From the NCBI GenBank assembly GCA_051868045.1, contig JBJDZN010000073.1, forward strand, positions 1 to 57,288: 57,288 bases of DNA. Direction: 5' to 3'. The position numbers were made by a program, and so were the translations under genes. The notes beneath the pieces were generated by a model. That model saw nothing but the letters and a program-made list of their open reading frames with translations, ran no database searches and was not told where the DNA came from. Shown here piece after piece: positions 43,601-52,529 of this stretch. Position 1 is the stretch's first letter. Each line of letters opens with the position of its first letter. The stretch is from CAKSQF01 sp051868045 (GTDB lineage: Bacteria; Bacillota; Clostridia; Oscillospirales; CAG-272).

Positions 43601-46600
43601 CGGTCAGTCCGTTGCAGTCATAGAAGGCCATGTCGCCGATGGTCACGATGCGGTCAAGTCCTGTTACCGTCTTCAGATTCGTACACTCGGCAAAGGCGTA
43701 GGAATTCAGGGTGGTGACCTTGTTCAGGTCGATTTCCTTAAGGGAGGTGCATCCCACAAAGGCATAGGCACCGATTTCGGTAATTGAATCACTCAGGGAA
43801 ACCGACTTCAGGGAGGTGTTTTCGTAGAAGGTGTAGTCACCCACGGTGGTGGCATTCTCACCGAAGGTCACGGTCGTCAAAGCATAGCAGAACCGGAAGG
43901 TCTGACTGCCCAGCGACTTGACCGAGGGCAGAGTCGCACTTCTGAGGGACTCGCATCCCGAGAAGGTTGCCGAACCCATGGTTGTAATTCCGTCGGGAAG
44001 GACGATAGACTCAAGGTCGGTACAGTCTGCGAATACCCGATTGCCGAGGGTTCGGATCGCCGTACCCGCAAAATTCACCGATGTCAGGGCGGTTCCCTCA
44101 AAGGCACTGTCGCCGATGGCTGTAACCCCTGCGGGGATGGTGATGCGGATCAGCTTGGAGTTTGCAAAGGTCTTTTCGGCAATTTCGCTGATGCCGGAGC
44201 CGGCAAAGGTGATGGATGCCAGCTTGCTGTCCATGAATGCGCCGGTTCCGATGGTCCGAACCGAAGCAGGAACGGTCAGCGTGGTGACGGAACTGCCGGC
44301 GAAGGCGTAATCGGCGATTGCCGTCACGCTGTCGGGGATTGTCACACGGGTGGTGCCGGGCAGAACCATCAGAAGGGTGGTCTTGCTCTGATTATACAGC
44401 ACGCCGTTTTCGATGACATATTTGGTGGTTCCGGAAGCAAGGCTGATATTGATGTGATAGAAGGGCGAGCCCAGCAGCTTCAGATTCTCAAAATCAAAGC
44501 TGTCACTGATGGTGATTCCGGTCACTTTGGAGCCGGACAGGATGTTCTCTCCAAGGGAGATGAGTCCTTCGGGCACCGTAAAGGAGGTCAGTGCCGTGGA
44601 GGCAAAGGCGTAGTTGCCGATAGAGGCGATCTTACAGCCGTTATTGACGGTGAAGGTCTGAAGTGCCGTGCAGCCCTCAAATGCCCGATCTCCGATATAG
44701 AAGGTAAAGCTGGTCTCACCCTCGGGAAGAGCAATGGTCACGCTGCGAAGTCCTGTACAGCCGCTGAATGCCTGATTGCCGATGGACTCTGCCGAGAGTG
44801 TTACGCTGCGAAGTCCTGTGCAGCCGTTGAACATGGCGGTTCCGATGGAGGTGAACCATCCGGTCTTGATCTCGGTCAGTGCCGTACATCCGGCAAAAGC
44901 ACCGGTTCCGGCGACATGAAGCTCGGACAGATCCAGCGAGGTAAGGGAGGTACATCCGGCAAAGGCATAATCGCCGACAGTACCGATCTTGGTCATCTTA
45001 CGGATCTCACGGAGATTTTCGCAGCCGTAGAAGCATTCCCTGCCCAGAGTCACCACCTTGACATTGGACAGATCCAGCAGTTCAAGGGAGGTGCATCCGG
45101 CAAAGGCTCTGCCGTAAATGACGCCGATATCGGCATCGGCAATGGGCTGTTCCTCGGTATCCACAAAGTAGATGCTCTTCAGTGCCGTACAGTTTTCAAA
45201 AGCTCCGGTTCCGATGGAGGTCACCGACTTCGGGATGACTACCTCGGTGATGGTATCGTTATCCTTAAAGGCATCCTCACCGATCATCATGATGTTCTTG
45301 TCTGTGGGGATCACAACCACGCCGCCGGGACCCTTATACTCGGTCAGCGAGTAGTTGCTGACCACAAAGGGATCCTCCACCACCATTGTGACGTTGGCGG
45401 TATAAGCGGTGACCTTTCCGTCCACCGCAATGGACGCCTTGACCACTGCCGTTCCCTCGGCCACGGTTGTGACATTTCCCGACTGATCCACCGTCACCAC
45501 ATCGGGATTGGTGGATTCCCAGACCAGCGTCAGACTGTCTGTGGGGTAATACCATGGGTCGGCGACAATATCCAATCGGAAGTCCATACCGGGGTAAACC
45601 GTTACTGCCCCCGACGCCTTCACCAGCGTTCCGTCGCCGTCCTTGATGACGCCGAAGGAAATGGAGGGCGTTGGCAGGGTTGTACTGCCGCCTGTGACGG
45701 TCACCGTCAGACTTCGGCTGACTCCCTTTCCGTTGGAAACGGTAATGACTGCCGTTCCCTCAGACAGACCCACGATTTCGCCGTTTTTCACATCGGCAAC
45801 ACTGCGGTTGTCCGAGGACCACTTGAAGTTGGACAGATTGGCGTCTCCGATTCCGGCAAGAGCAACGGTATGGGTATTATAAACACCGAGCGTCAGCGCA
45901 TCCTCACCGGGAGCCAGTTCAAAGTCGTCAGCGGAGGACGCCTGGTTGGCGGCAGACAGATTGAGCCAGTATACGCTGTGATTGAGCGCATAGTCATCAA
46001 TCTCGACATACAGGCTGTCCTTGTACTTTTCGTACAGATCCGTAATTTCAATGGAAACCGTCGTAGTGCCGTTTTTGGTGGAATTGTAGACAGGCGTTAC
46101 ATAATCGGTTGCAAGGACCAGCTCTTCGTCCTCCAGATAGCAGAGCATAACAGACTGCGTATAGTGATTGTCGTAAATGTCCAGATCCAGATAGATTCTC
46201 TGCTTGGTCTTGTTGCCGTCCTTGTAGTCGTAGTAACGAACCCGGATATCCTGAAGCAAAGGAGCTTCATAGTCGATGGTAAAGTCGAAGGAATAGGTAT
46301 TCTTGGTGCAGCTGCCGTCCTCGTAGTCCAGGAAGAATTCAAAGGTCATGGTATAGTGACCGTTGGACACCAGATCGTAGGCAAGGGGATCCAGATCCAG
46401 ATCCACAAGGGCGGGGCGTCCGGAGCCGCCGCCGGAGTACGCCTTGCTGACACGGTAGACCGTCTCGCTCTCCAGAACCTCTCCCGTATCCGCATTGATC
46501 AACTGATAATCCACCGATCTGGCATTGCGGAGCAGTCCCGCATACAGACCCTTCAGCTTGTAAGAGGTCATGTAGTTTTCGGCATTGTCCTCACCGAAGA

Positions 46601-49490
46601 ACTGATTGAAGCAGGAAAGCGCGTTGTGATCTTCCGAAGTGTAAACGGGATCGGCATCATCGGGGAGCAGATAGACGTAGCCGCCCATGGGGAGAACGTA
46701 ATCCTCGTTGTAGTAAACGGTATAAGGCTGGGTTGCCCATACGCTCGCCTGGGGCTTCTCATCCTCAAGAATGGAGGAATCCTGCTGATACTCTGCCAGC
46801 TCGTAGGCATCGTAGTCCAGCATAGGAGCCTGAGACCAGTCGCCGTAGAAGCCCATGAAGGGGAGAACCAGATCGCACTGTCCGTCGCTGCCGCTGATCA
46901 GCTTGGCAAAGCCCTCAACGAACATTCCGTTTTCAAAGGATTCGTCTATGTATTTCTTCTCGTCGTCGGACAGTGTCAGCGTCAGTTCCACGTCGGTGGT
47001 AACTCCGGCAGGGACGGTGAAGCTGTAGCCCTCCACGATTTCGTTTCCGTTGATTTTCCAGACCGCCGCCACATCGTCCAGAAGGTATGCCTGCTCCGCT
47101 ACCGACAGACCGTCGATGGCGAGAGTCTCGGTCATGAAGATGGACTGCGGCTTGAAGGAAAGGCTGCGGGTGCCGAAGTTGGTGATCTTGAAGGTGATGG
47201 TGTAAACGCCCACCTTCTCCTTGTCATCCCCCAGCTCCACTTTCGGACGGTAGTCGATCTCGGCGTTGTCGGTCCAGAGGAAGGCACCGGTGGTGCGGCT
47301 GTTATCCAGACTGCCGAGTCCTGCTCCCTGCTTACGGGGAGAATAGGGCAGACCGTCCTCATCATAGACGGTGGTCGCCGTACTCATGAGCAACTGATTG
47401 ACCCTGCGGGTGATTTCCTGCGGAGTCATATCGGGATTGCTCGTCTTGACATAACTGCGGATCAGAGCAACCACACCCGCCATGTTGGGAGATGCCATAC
47501 TGGTTCCGCTCTGCTCGTCATATCCGCCGGGGACGGAGGAGGTGATCTCACCGCCATGAGCGGTGATTTCAGGTTTCAGTTTCAGATCGGGCGTGCATCC
47601 CCAGGAGGAGAACTCGCTCATGAAAGGACCTGCCAGATAGGAGGTGTTGATAACGATCGTGCCCACACGGTTGACCGCACCTGCCGCAAGCTCCTCTGCG
47701 GTATGGTTCAATGCCGCCTCAACCAGCGCATTGCCTGCATTCATGTCAATGGAGACTGCGGGAATGGGATCGACCACCTCGCCAAGCTGCATCCGGATGG
47801 TACCCGAGACGTTGTTGTAAACGATGATGGCTTTGGCACCCATGCTCTTGGCAACCTCAACCTTCTCTTTGAAGGTGGTGTCGCCACGCTTGACCAAGGC
47901 AATGCGGTTGGGGTTTTCGGCAAACAGCTGTTTGATTGCCGAAGTATAGTCAGAGGCTCTGCCCACGCCGGGTACCACGACATACTCAAATTCCGCCGTT
48001 GTTTCGCCCGGTGCCAGCATAGAGGCGATGAAATCAAAGGGATTGCCGTCCTCGTCGTTGGACTCCTCGAAGAATACGGCAGTGGTGCCGTTGCCCAGCA
48101 TATAGCTGGACTGCTTACCGCTGATGGAGGCAACCGAAAGAGCTGCCGCAAAGGTCGCAGGGGAGCCGACCGTACCGGAGTCGGGGTTGGATGCCAGGTT
48201 GGTGCCGAATACGCCGCCGTACCCCGAGCTGTAATCGTTGCTTGCAGCGCAGACCAGATTAATGCCCTGCTCTCCGATGGAAGTGTAAACACGGTTTAAG
48301 TATTCGCCCTCATCGTCGCCGTCATTGGTGGTGGTAAATCCGCAGGAGGTACCCAGACTCATGTTGATAACGTCCACGCCCAGAAGAACACAGTCCTCCA
48401 GTGCGGCAAGGATGTCCTCTGCCACGGCACCGCCGAGGTCGGGATCCTCCAGATCGTCGGTGAAGACCTTGCAGATGACGAGCTGCGCCTCAGGTGCCAC
48501 ACCGATAAATTCTTCATCCACATGGTTGCCGTCCTTGTCGGTATAACCGTTCACATCGTGACCTGCCACGATGCCGGCAACGTGGGTTCCGTGATTGGAA
48601 TAGGAAGGATAAACATCGGTATCGTTGTCGGCATAGTCATAGGCAAAGGGGACCTTTGCATTCAGATAGACATCGCTGACCGACAGCAGACTTCCGGACA
48701 GTGCCTGACGCTCCTCGGCACGAAGTTCATTTTCCTCCAGAATGTTCAGAATATCTTCTTCCGTAAAACGGACGGGATTGGTACCGTCGGGCATCAGACT
48801 GAAGGCGTCATGGGTATAGTCCAGACCGGTATCAATGATAGCGACTACCGTACCCGATCCGTCCAGACCGTCGGCAACGGCTTCCGACGAGTCATAGACA
48901 CCGGTGCCGTACACCTTTGTCACATTGGTGACAGCCGATCCGCCGTCGGAGTCGGAGACCGTCTGGGGATAGGCATAGGAGCCGGCGATAACGACGCTGC
49001 TGACCCCCGGCATTTCCCGGATCTCGCTGACATAACGGGTATTGAGCTCAACGGCAACCGCATTGTCCACTGCCATGTAGCGATACTTCAGGGAGTAGTC
49101 GATTCCAGCCTCGTCCAGCTTTGCCAGAAGCTCATCCTGCTCTCCGTAGATCCGCTGAGCTTCCGCCTGACCTGCCAGCGTTGTGGCATAGTCGGAAACG
49201 CTGCTGCCCGCTGCCGCATCAATCAGACTGTCGCCGGACAGGCTGATGATCACCGTTCTGCGCTCATACACCTGAGTTTGACTCGTCGAAAGGACGGAGC
49301 TATTGAAATTTTTCTGCATAATCTGCGAAAAATCCATTTGCCCCGTCACGTCTTGGAAGAGTGCTTGCGACTCCGATAGATTATTTCCTGTATTATATGC
49401 GTTGCCAACACTGCCGATCAGCGTGGAAAACGCCAGCAGCAGTGCCAGAATCAACACATTATTCTTCCAATTCTTTCCGATCTTTTTCAC
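40611..49490 (-). CDS. Giant subtilisin-family (S8) surface protease with Ig-like, BspA-LRR and InlB-type domains
   Basis: A 2959-residue protease. The start is GTG at 49490 with GGGAGGG upstream. A signal peptide comes first, then an I9-like propeptide (about 70-170). The S8 domain spans about 205-700: Asp220 in VVAIIDTGLD, His300 in NHGTHVAG and Ser near 661 in SGTSMASP complete the triad; a PA domain is inserted at about 440-620. Next come Fn3-like beta domains (to about 1190), two Big_2 Ig-like domains (about 1200-1385) and about 30 BspA-type LRRs (about 1390-2125, 'IGTGAFENCTALKSI'). A Big_3-like domain (about 2300-2390) precedes TM1 (about 2402-2430, then KKKGSGKGKG). A Glu/Pro/Asn linker of about 105 residues leads to TM2 (about 2542-2568), an InlB-type repeat (FGGWY...LYAAW) and a C-terminal GLUG-like domain. 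It probably cuts host or dietary proteins and supplies the adjacent Opp system. Confidence 0.96.
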   Translation of the reverse strand: MKKIGKNWKNNVLILALLLAFSTLIGSVGNAYNTGNNLSESQALFQDVTGQMDFSQIMQKNFNSSVLSTSQTQVYERRTVIISLSGDSLIDAAAGSSVSDYATTLAGQAEAQRIYGEQDELLAKLDEAGIDYSLKYRYMAVDNAVAVELNTRYVSEIREMPGVSSVVIAGSYAYPQTVSDSDGGSAVTNVTKVYGTGVYDSSEAVADGLDGSGTVVAIIDTGLDYTHDAFSLMPDGTNPVRFTEEDILNILEENELRAEERQALSGSLLSVSDVYLNAKVPFAYDYADNDTDVYPSYSNHGTHVAGIVAGHDVNGYTDKDGNHVDEEFIGVAPEAQLVICKVFTDDLEDPDLGGAVAEDILAALEDCVLLGVDVINMSLGTSCGFTTTNDGDDEGEYLNRVYTSIGEQGINLVCAASNDYSSGYGGVFGTNLASNPDSGTVGSPATFAAALSVASISGKQSSYMLGNGTTAVFFEESNDEDGNPFDFIASMLAPGETTAEFEYVVVPGVGRASDYTSAIKQLFAENPNRIALVKRGDTTFKEKVEVAKSMGAKAIIVYNNVSGTIRMQLGEVVDPIPAVSIDMNAGNALVEAALNHTAEELAAGAVNRVGTIVINTSYLAGPFMSEFSSWGCTPDLKLKPEITAHGGEITSSVPGGYDEQSGTSMASPNMAGVVALIRSYVKTSNPDMTPQEITRRVNQLLMSTATTVYDEDGLPYSPRKQGAGLGSLDNSRTTGAFLWTDNAEIDYRPKVELGDDKEKVGVYTITFKITNFGTRSLSFKPQSIFMTETLAIDGLSVAEQAYLLDDVAAVWKINGNEIVEGYSFTVPAGVTTDVELTLTLSDDEKKYIDESFENGMFVEGFAKLISGSDGQCDLVLPFMGFYGDWSQAPMLDYDAYELAEYQQDSSILEDEKPQASVWATQPYTVYYNEDYVLPMGGYVYLLPDDADPVYTSEDHNALSCFNQFFGEDNAENYMTSYKLKGLYAGLLRNARSVDYQLINADTGEVLESETVYRVSKAYSGGGSGRPALVDLDLDPLAYDLVSNGHYTMTFEFFLDYEDGSCTKNTYSFDFTIDYEAPLLQDIRVRYYDYKDGNKTKQRIYLDLDIYDNHYTQSVMLCYLEDEELVLATDYVTPVYNSTKNGTTTVSIEITDLYEKYKDSLYVEIDDYALNHSVYWLNLSAANQASSADDFELAPGEDALTLGVYNTHTVALAGIGDANLSNFKWSSDNRSVADVKNGEIVGLSEGTAVITVSNGKGVSRSLTVTVTGGSTTLPTPSISFGVIKDGDGTLVKASGAVTVYPGMDFRLDIVADPWYYPTDSLTLVWESTNPDVVTVDQSGNVTTVAEGTAVVKASIAVDGKVTAYTANVTMVVEDPFVVSNYSLTEYKGPGGVVVIPTDKNIMMIGEDAFKDNDTITEVVIPKSVTSIGTGAFENCTALKSIYFVDTEEQPIADADIGVIYGRAFAGCTSLELLDLSNVKVVTLGRECFYGCENLREIRKMTKIGTVGDYAFAGCTSLTSLDLSELHVAGTGAFAGCTALTEIKTGWFTSIGTAMFNGCTGLRSVTLSAESIGNQAFSGCTGLRSVTIALPEGETSFTFYIGDRAFEGCTALQTFTVNNGCKIASIGNYAFASTALTSFTVPEGLISLGENILSGSKVTGITISDSFDFENLKLLGSPFYHINISLASGTTKYVIENGVLYNQSKTTLLMVLPGTTRVTIPDSVTAIADYAFAGSSVTTLTVPASVRTIGTGAFMDSKLASITFAGSGISEIAEKTFANSKLIRITIPAGVTAIGDSAFEGTALTSVNFAGTAIRTLGNRVFADCTDLESIVLPDGITTMGSATFSGCESLRSATLPSVKSLGSQTFRFCYALTTVTFGENATTVGDYTFYENTSLKSVSLSDSITEIGAYAFVGCTSLKEIDLNKVTTLNSYAFAECTNLKTVTGLDRIVTIGDMAFYDCNGLTELNLASAEFIGDGAFAIENGKSAYTVLSIPAVKQIGIMAFIGGGESTVTLPASLTSIGYGAFAESGNLTAFTVDSDNVDFFAVDGVLYRRLPTGMYELTAYPGGRMAEQGSYTVIDGTSVIAGYAVNGLKSGAMSEVVLPYSLKFIGLSAFADSGVTKYIFNCIQAPSLATVYREDVEALLEENATGFQIVVNGLYYANFDTLLAYYTDIVGETSSLVICYPENGVGYDNYVYTTYFGKSESLGVLMDDITRSAIEAIGGLESVETVTGWSSLEVNDTNRDMILAFAEKVKEARRLYNNILTDEQRAFVSDEELAKLTEIEGLMRSLKEKFNIALVISSLTYNQDYIKDYNEGDSFSMEGLTLTVVYDDGSTEPADLDKLVLKSPADGILTQYDLFVVFDYVSGDGMTKEVQIPVNVKATGTSAPTEPNDTDLPNDTTGDDKSPVLLIVLLAGGGVLVCAAVVLVIVLIVKKKGSGKGKGPDHNGNGTAAGTQDPAEPSVAAPVVETAIPENGGNEGTVPENTETNPPSEEQSSEAVEQNTEIQDENPEIESENPVIESENPETPEIEGDNPGKKRHNAGTIVKWTVIGVAMVAVIGAIVYSAVWGDDKDDSKLAEVQAQIVYKANGGLFENNMDEKTIGYSEGAYPLDIGNVTVTNGSVDIKRQNYVFGGWYYPVLDESGNIVYEDAEKGIVKLGEAFDFTKKITAGQEITLYAAWIKDKTLPVILADGTLVDKNGVQYHAGDVIRELTANPQGQFVKFTGSNLLSLPDKQYTFVQYYADAACTIPVSWPITTEEGVDADPIYAKFIEGDWKIVSDADSAKKMLEALISGNYYLICDVDLSGAAVTISNNATFGANVEGNGFTLSNFTVTKRAVESQGTSLFGTLKETASLHNLNLTDFTFEVMLKGDANRVYFLFGDMPENPDVSGFSVNGRMTVSCPEGSLIGNLQEGEHFHWILSAGESDDAALADGKITVEVVCTVGNATYTYPDSSESAS

Positions 49491-49706
49491 GATAAACCCT
49501 CCCGGTAATCAATGCAAAATCAATTCGTTTATAGGGAGACCCGCCAATGAACCTTAAAAAGCGGTATGAAATATGACTCCGTCCCGGAAGACAGAATTCC
49601 CTTCATACACGCACAAAAAAACCGGTTGTCTGAGTCAAAAGAACATGAGCGGGCAAGCAAAACCGAAAAAAAAGGATTTTCGATTTAGCGAACTGATTCA
49701 TTTTAT

Positions 49707-49735
49707 ATTATATAACATTTTTTCAAAAATGTAAA
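49707..49735 (-). promoter_or_regulatory. Promoter of the S8 protease-opp unit
   Basis: Minus strand: TTTACA, exactly 17 bp, TATAAT. It lies about 215 nt before the GTG start, so the leader is long. An 8-bp inverted repeat (ACATTTTT/AAAAATGT, 49715-49732) sits within the spacer region. The remaining sequence, 49491-49700, holds no gene I can support. Confidence 0.7.
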
Positions 49736-49787
49736 GCGTCAAAATGCACGAAAAATTCATTCACATTTTACATATTTTGCATAATAA

Positions 49788-49808
49788 TTCGACCGTTTTG
49801 AGGTCGAA
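49788..49808. repeat. Inverted repeat TTCGACC-N7-GGTCGAA
   Basis: A perfect 7-bp inverted repeat in the space between the divergent protease and uronate operons, about 83 bp upstream of the uxaC -35 box. It may be an operator for either operon; no regulator gene for it is in view. Confidence 0.4.
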
Positions 49809-49890
49809 ATCCGGCTTCAAAGGCATTTTTGAATAAATCGTCAATTTTTTTTGAAGGAATGGTAAATATCGTCATCTTTTTTTTGGACTG

Positions 49891-49919
49891 TTGACTTTTT
49901 AAAACGGATGTGCTAAAAT
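49891..49919 (+). promoter_or_regulatory. Promoter of the glucuronate operon
   Basis: TTGACT, exactly 17 bp, TAAAAT, about 80 nt before uxaC. It is the same form as the promoters of the HMA gene and the redox pair. Confidence 0.85.
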
Positions 49920-49935
49920 ACAATAAAAAAGTCCG

Positions 49936-49967
49936 GGGAGACGGTGTTTTCCAAAGCACCGACTCCC
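49936..49967 (+). promoter_or_regulatory. Leader hairpin before uxaC
   Basis: GGGAGACGGTG and CACCGACTCCC pair over 11 positions with one A-A mismatch around a 10-nt loop, within 10-15 nt of the expected transcription start. There is no T-run after it, so it is more likely a 5' stabiliser or protein-binding element than an attenuator. Confidence 0.5.
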
Positions 49968-50004
49968 ACGAATGCCTGTTTTATGACTATCGGGAGGATA
50001 ATCC

Positions 50005-51402
50005 ATGGAAGAGCGTTATCTGATTCACAGCGAAAGCGGACGGTCCCTTTATCGGGAGGTAAAGGACCTGCCCATTTGCGATTATCACTGTCACCTGTCT
50101 CCGAAAGAAATCTATGAGGACAAACCCTTTGACAGCATCGGCAGAATCTGGCTGTCCGGAGATCACTACAAATGGCGGCTTATGCGGATGAACGGTGCCG
50201 ATGAGTCGCTGATCACCGGGGATGCCGACTGGAATGCCAAATTCGATGCCTATGCCTCTGCCGTAGAGCTTGCGGCGGGCAATCCCCTTTACCACTGGAC
50301 GGCGATGGAACTGGATCGCTATTTTGACATTCACGAGCCTTTGACCGCCGAAAATGCCGCACGCATCCGGCAGACGGCAGACCAAAGGATCGCCGAAAAG
50401 AGACTGTCCCCCAGAAAGCTGATTCTCTCCTCCAATGTCCGCTATATCGCCACCACCGACGAGATCTGCGACGACCTGTCCTGGCACGAAAAACTTGCCG
50501 CAGACAGCAGTTTTCCCGTAAAGGTCGCCCCCTCCTTCCGCACCGACCGTCTGCTGTCCATTCTGGCAGCCGACTACCCTGACTACCTGAAAAAGCTGGA
50601 GGCGGCAAGCGGAATGACGGTCAGCACCCTTGACGATCTGAAAGCCGCCGTCTGTCAAAGACTGGACTTTTTTGTTGCCCACGGATGTAAGTTCACCGAC
50701 GTGGGAATTCCCTGTTTTCCCCTGAACCTTCGGGATGAGGATGCCGCAGAAGAGGCATTTCGCCAGGCGAAGTCCGGGGACGAAATCAGCGAGATCGGCT
50801 TCTTTGCCTTCCTCGATCACATGATGCGCTTCCTCGGTGTCGAATACGCCAAGCGCGGACTGGTCATGCAGCTTCATCTGGCGGTTTCCAGGAATGTCAA
50901 CAGTAAGCTCTATCGGCAGTGCGGTCCGGATGCCGGCGGCGACTGCGCAGGCGACGTCATTCCCGTGTCAAACCTGATCGCCTTTTTGGATGCCATCCAC
51001 ACCGAATCTCCCGTAGGGCTGCCCGAAACCGTCATCTACTGTCTCAACCCTGCCATGATTCCCGCCGCCGCTTCGGTGGCAGGCTCCTTTCCCAAGGTCC
51101 GCATGGGTGCGGCATGGTGGTTCTGCGATCACAAGAGAGGCATCCGGGAGCAGATTGAAACCATCGCCGAGTACACGCATCTTGGGAAGTTCCTCGGGAT
51201 GCTGACCGATTCCCGATCCTTTCTGTCCTACGCCCGCCACGACTACTTCAGGAGAATCCTCTGCGATCTGCTGGGCGAGTGGGTGGACGGCGGAGAGCTG
51301 ACTTTTGCAGCCGCCGAAAAGACGGTGAAGGCAATCTGTTACACCAATGCCGCCGAGCTGGTGGGGCTAACTGCCGATCCGGAATCCCTGTCATACACAT
51401 GA
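50005..51402 (+). CDS. uxaC: Glucuronate isomerase (uronate isomerase)
   Basis: A 465-residue cytoplasmic enzyme of the amidohydrolase-fold uronate isomerase family, of the usual length. It converts D-glucuronate to D-fructuronate (and galacturonate to tagaturonate). Landmarks are the N-terminal metal-site block CDYHCHLSP, the DHYKWRLMR block, KFTDVG, MQLHLA and the C-terminal GAAWWFCDHKRG and MLTDSRSFLSYARHDYFRRI. GGGAGG lies 8 nt before the ATG. It is first in an operon of five genes and 29 bp before uxuA. No uronate transporter or GntR-type repressor is nearby. Confidence 0.97.
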   Translation: MEERYLIHSESGRSLYREVKDLPICDYHCHLSPKEIYEDKPFDSIGRIWLSGDHYKWRLMRMNGADESLITGDADWNAKFDAYASAVELAAGNPLYHWTAMELDRYFDIHEPLTAENAARIRQTADQRIAEKRLSPRKLILSSNVRYIATTDEICDDLSWHEKLAADSSFPVKVAPSFRTDRLLSILAADYPDYLKKLEAASGMTVSTLDDLKAAVCQRLDFFVAHGCKFTDVGIPCFPLNLRDEDAAEEAFRQAKSGDEISEIGFFAFLDHMMRFLGVEYAKRGLVMQLHLAVSRNVNSKLYRQCGPDAGGDCAGDVIPVSNLIAFLDAIHTESPVGLPETVIYCLNPAMIPAAASVAGSFPKVRMGAAWWFCDHKRGIREQIETIAEYTHLGKFLGMLTDSRSFLSYARHDYFRRILCDLLGEWVDGGELTFAAAEKTVKAICYTNAAELVGLTADPESLSYT

Positions 51403-51431
51403 TATATATAATATAAAGGTAGGAAACGAAC

Positions 51432-52487
51432 ATGAAAATGACATTCCGATGGTACGGTGAAGGGGATCCGATTCCGCTTTCCCATATCCGTCAGATTCCC
51501 AATATGAGCGGTGTGGTCACGGCGGTCTACGACACACCCGTAGGTCAGGTCTGGAGCCGTGAATCCATCGCAAAACTGAAGAAATCCTGCACCGATGCAG
51601 GACTTGAGATGGAGGTCATTGAATCGGTTCCCGTTCATGAGGACATCAAATCGGGCAGTGGCAGACGGGATGACTACATAGAAGCCTACTGCGAGAACAT
51701 CCGCAGGCTGTCCGAAGCAGGGGTCAAATGTATCTGCTACAACTTCATGCCGGTCTTCGACTGGCTGAGAACCAATCTGAAAACGGTATCGGCGGACGGA
51801 TCAAACGCCCTGTCCTACCGACACGAGGAGATCGTCTCCCTGAATCCCGCCGACCTTTCCCTGCCCGGCTGGGACGAATCCTATACCAAAAGCGAGCTGG
51901 CTGAGCTGATCGGACGCTATCAGAAGATTTCCCACGATGAACTGTTTGCCAATCTGGTCTATTTTCTCGGAAAAATCATTCCGGTCTGCGAAGAGGTCGG
52001 GATGAATATGGCAATCCACCCGGACGATCCCCCGTGGGACATTTTCGGACTGCCCCGAATCATTTCCTGCAAAGAGGATTATGAACGTCTCTTTGCGGCA
52101 GTTCCCTCCAAGCGAAACGGAATCACCTTCTGCACCGGCTCACTGGGGGCAAATCCCGACAACGATCTGGTTGCCCTTGCCTACGAATATGCCAAGGACG
52201 GCAGAATCCATTTCGCCCACCTTCGGAATATTCTTTATACCGGCGATCACTCCTTCTGCGAGTGCGGACATCTGTCGGATGCCGGATCGCTGGACCTGTA
52301 TGCCATTGTCAGGGCACTGGTGGACGGCGGTTTTGACGGATATGTGCGTCCCGATCACGGCAGAAACATTTTCGGCGAGGACGGCAAGCCCGGATACGGA
52401 CTGTACGACCGCGCCCTGGGTGCCGCCTATCTCAACGGTCTGTTTGAAGCCGTTGAAAAAGCCAACTTGGAAAAATCAATAAGATAA
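51432..52487 (+). CDS. uxuA: Mannonate dehydratase
   Basis: A 351-residue UxuA-family enzyme (xylose-isomerase-like TIM barrel) that dehydrates D-mannonate to 2-keto-3-deoxygluconate. Conserved features are the N-terminus MKMTFRWYGEGDP, CYNFMPVFDWLRT, the metal-binding region MAIHPDDPPW and FCTGSLGA, then IHFAHLRN and GYVRPDHGR. The length is normal. AGGAAA lies before the ATG. It follows uxaC by 29 bp and precedes the fructuronate reductase that makes its substrate. Confidence 0.97.
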   Translation: MKMTFRWYGEGDPIPLSHIRQIPNMSGVVTAVYDTPVGQVWSRESIAKLKKSCTDAGLEMEVIESVPVHEDIKSGSGRRDDYIEAYCENIRRLSEAGVKCICYNFMPVFDWLRTNLKTVSADGSNALSYRHEEIVSLNPADLSLPGWDESYTKSELAELIGRYQKISHDELFANLVYFLGKIIPVCEEVGMNMAIHPDDPPWDIFGLPRIISCKEDYERLFAAVPSKRNGITFCTGSLGANPDNDLVALAYEYAKDGRIHFAHLRNILYTGDHSFCECGHLSDAGSLDLYAIVRALVDGGFDGYVRPDHGRNIFGEDGKPGYGLYDRALGAAYLNGLFEAVEKANLEKSIR

Positions 52488-52529
52488 GGAAAAAGGAAAA
52501 ATCAAGCCAAACAGGAGGAAACACCCAAT

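Noticed and set aside
44454..48299. 1281-codon plus-strand open frame opposite the S8 protease
   Set aside because: The minus strand encodes the catalytic triad and leucine-rich repeats; the plus frame is a by-product of the repeats and codon use.
49768..49959. Small minus-strand open frame in the protease/uronate intergenic region
   Set aside because: It covers the uxaC promoter and leader hairpin, has no ribosome binding site and low-complexity content.
49936..49967. Riboswitch before uxaC
   Set aside because: Only one simple hairpin is present, without the conserved core of any riboswitch class that I know, and no terminator-like alternative structure follows.
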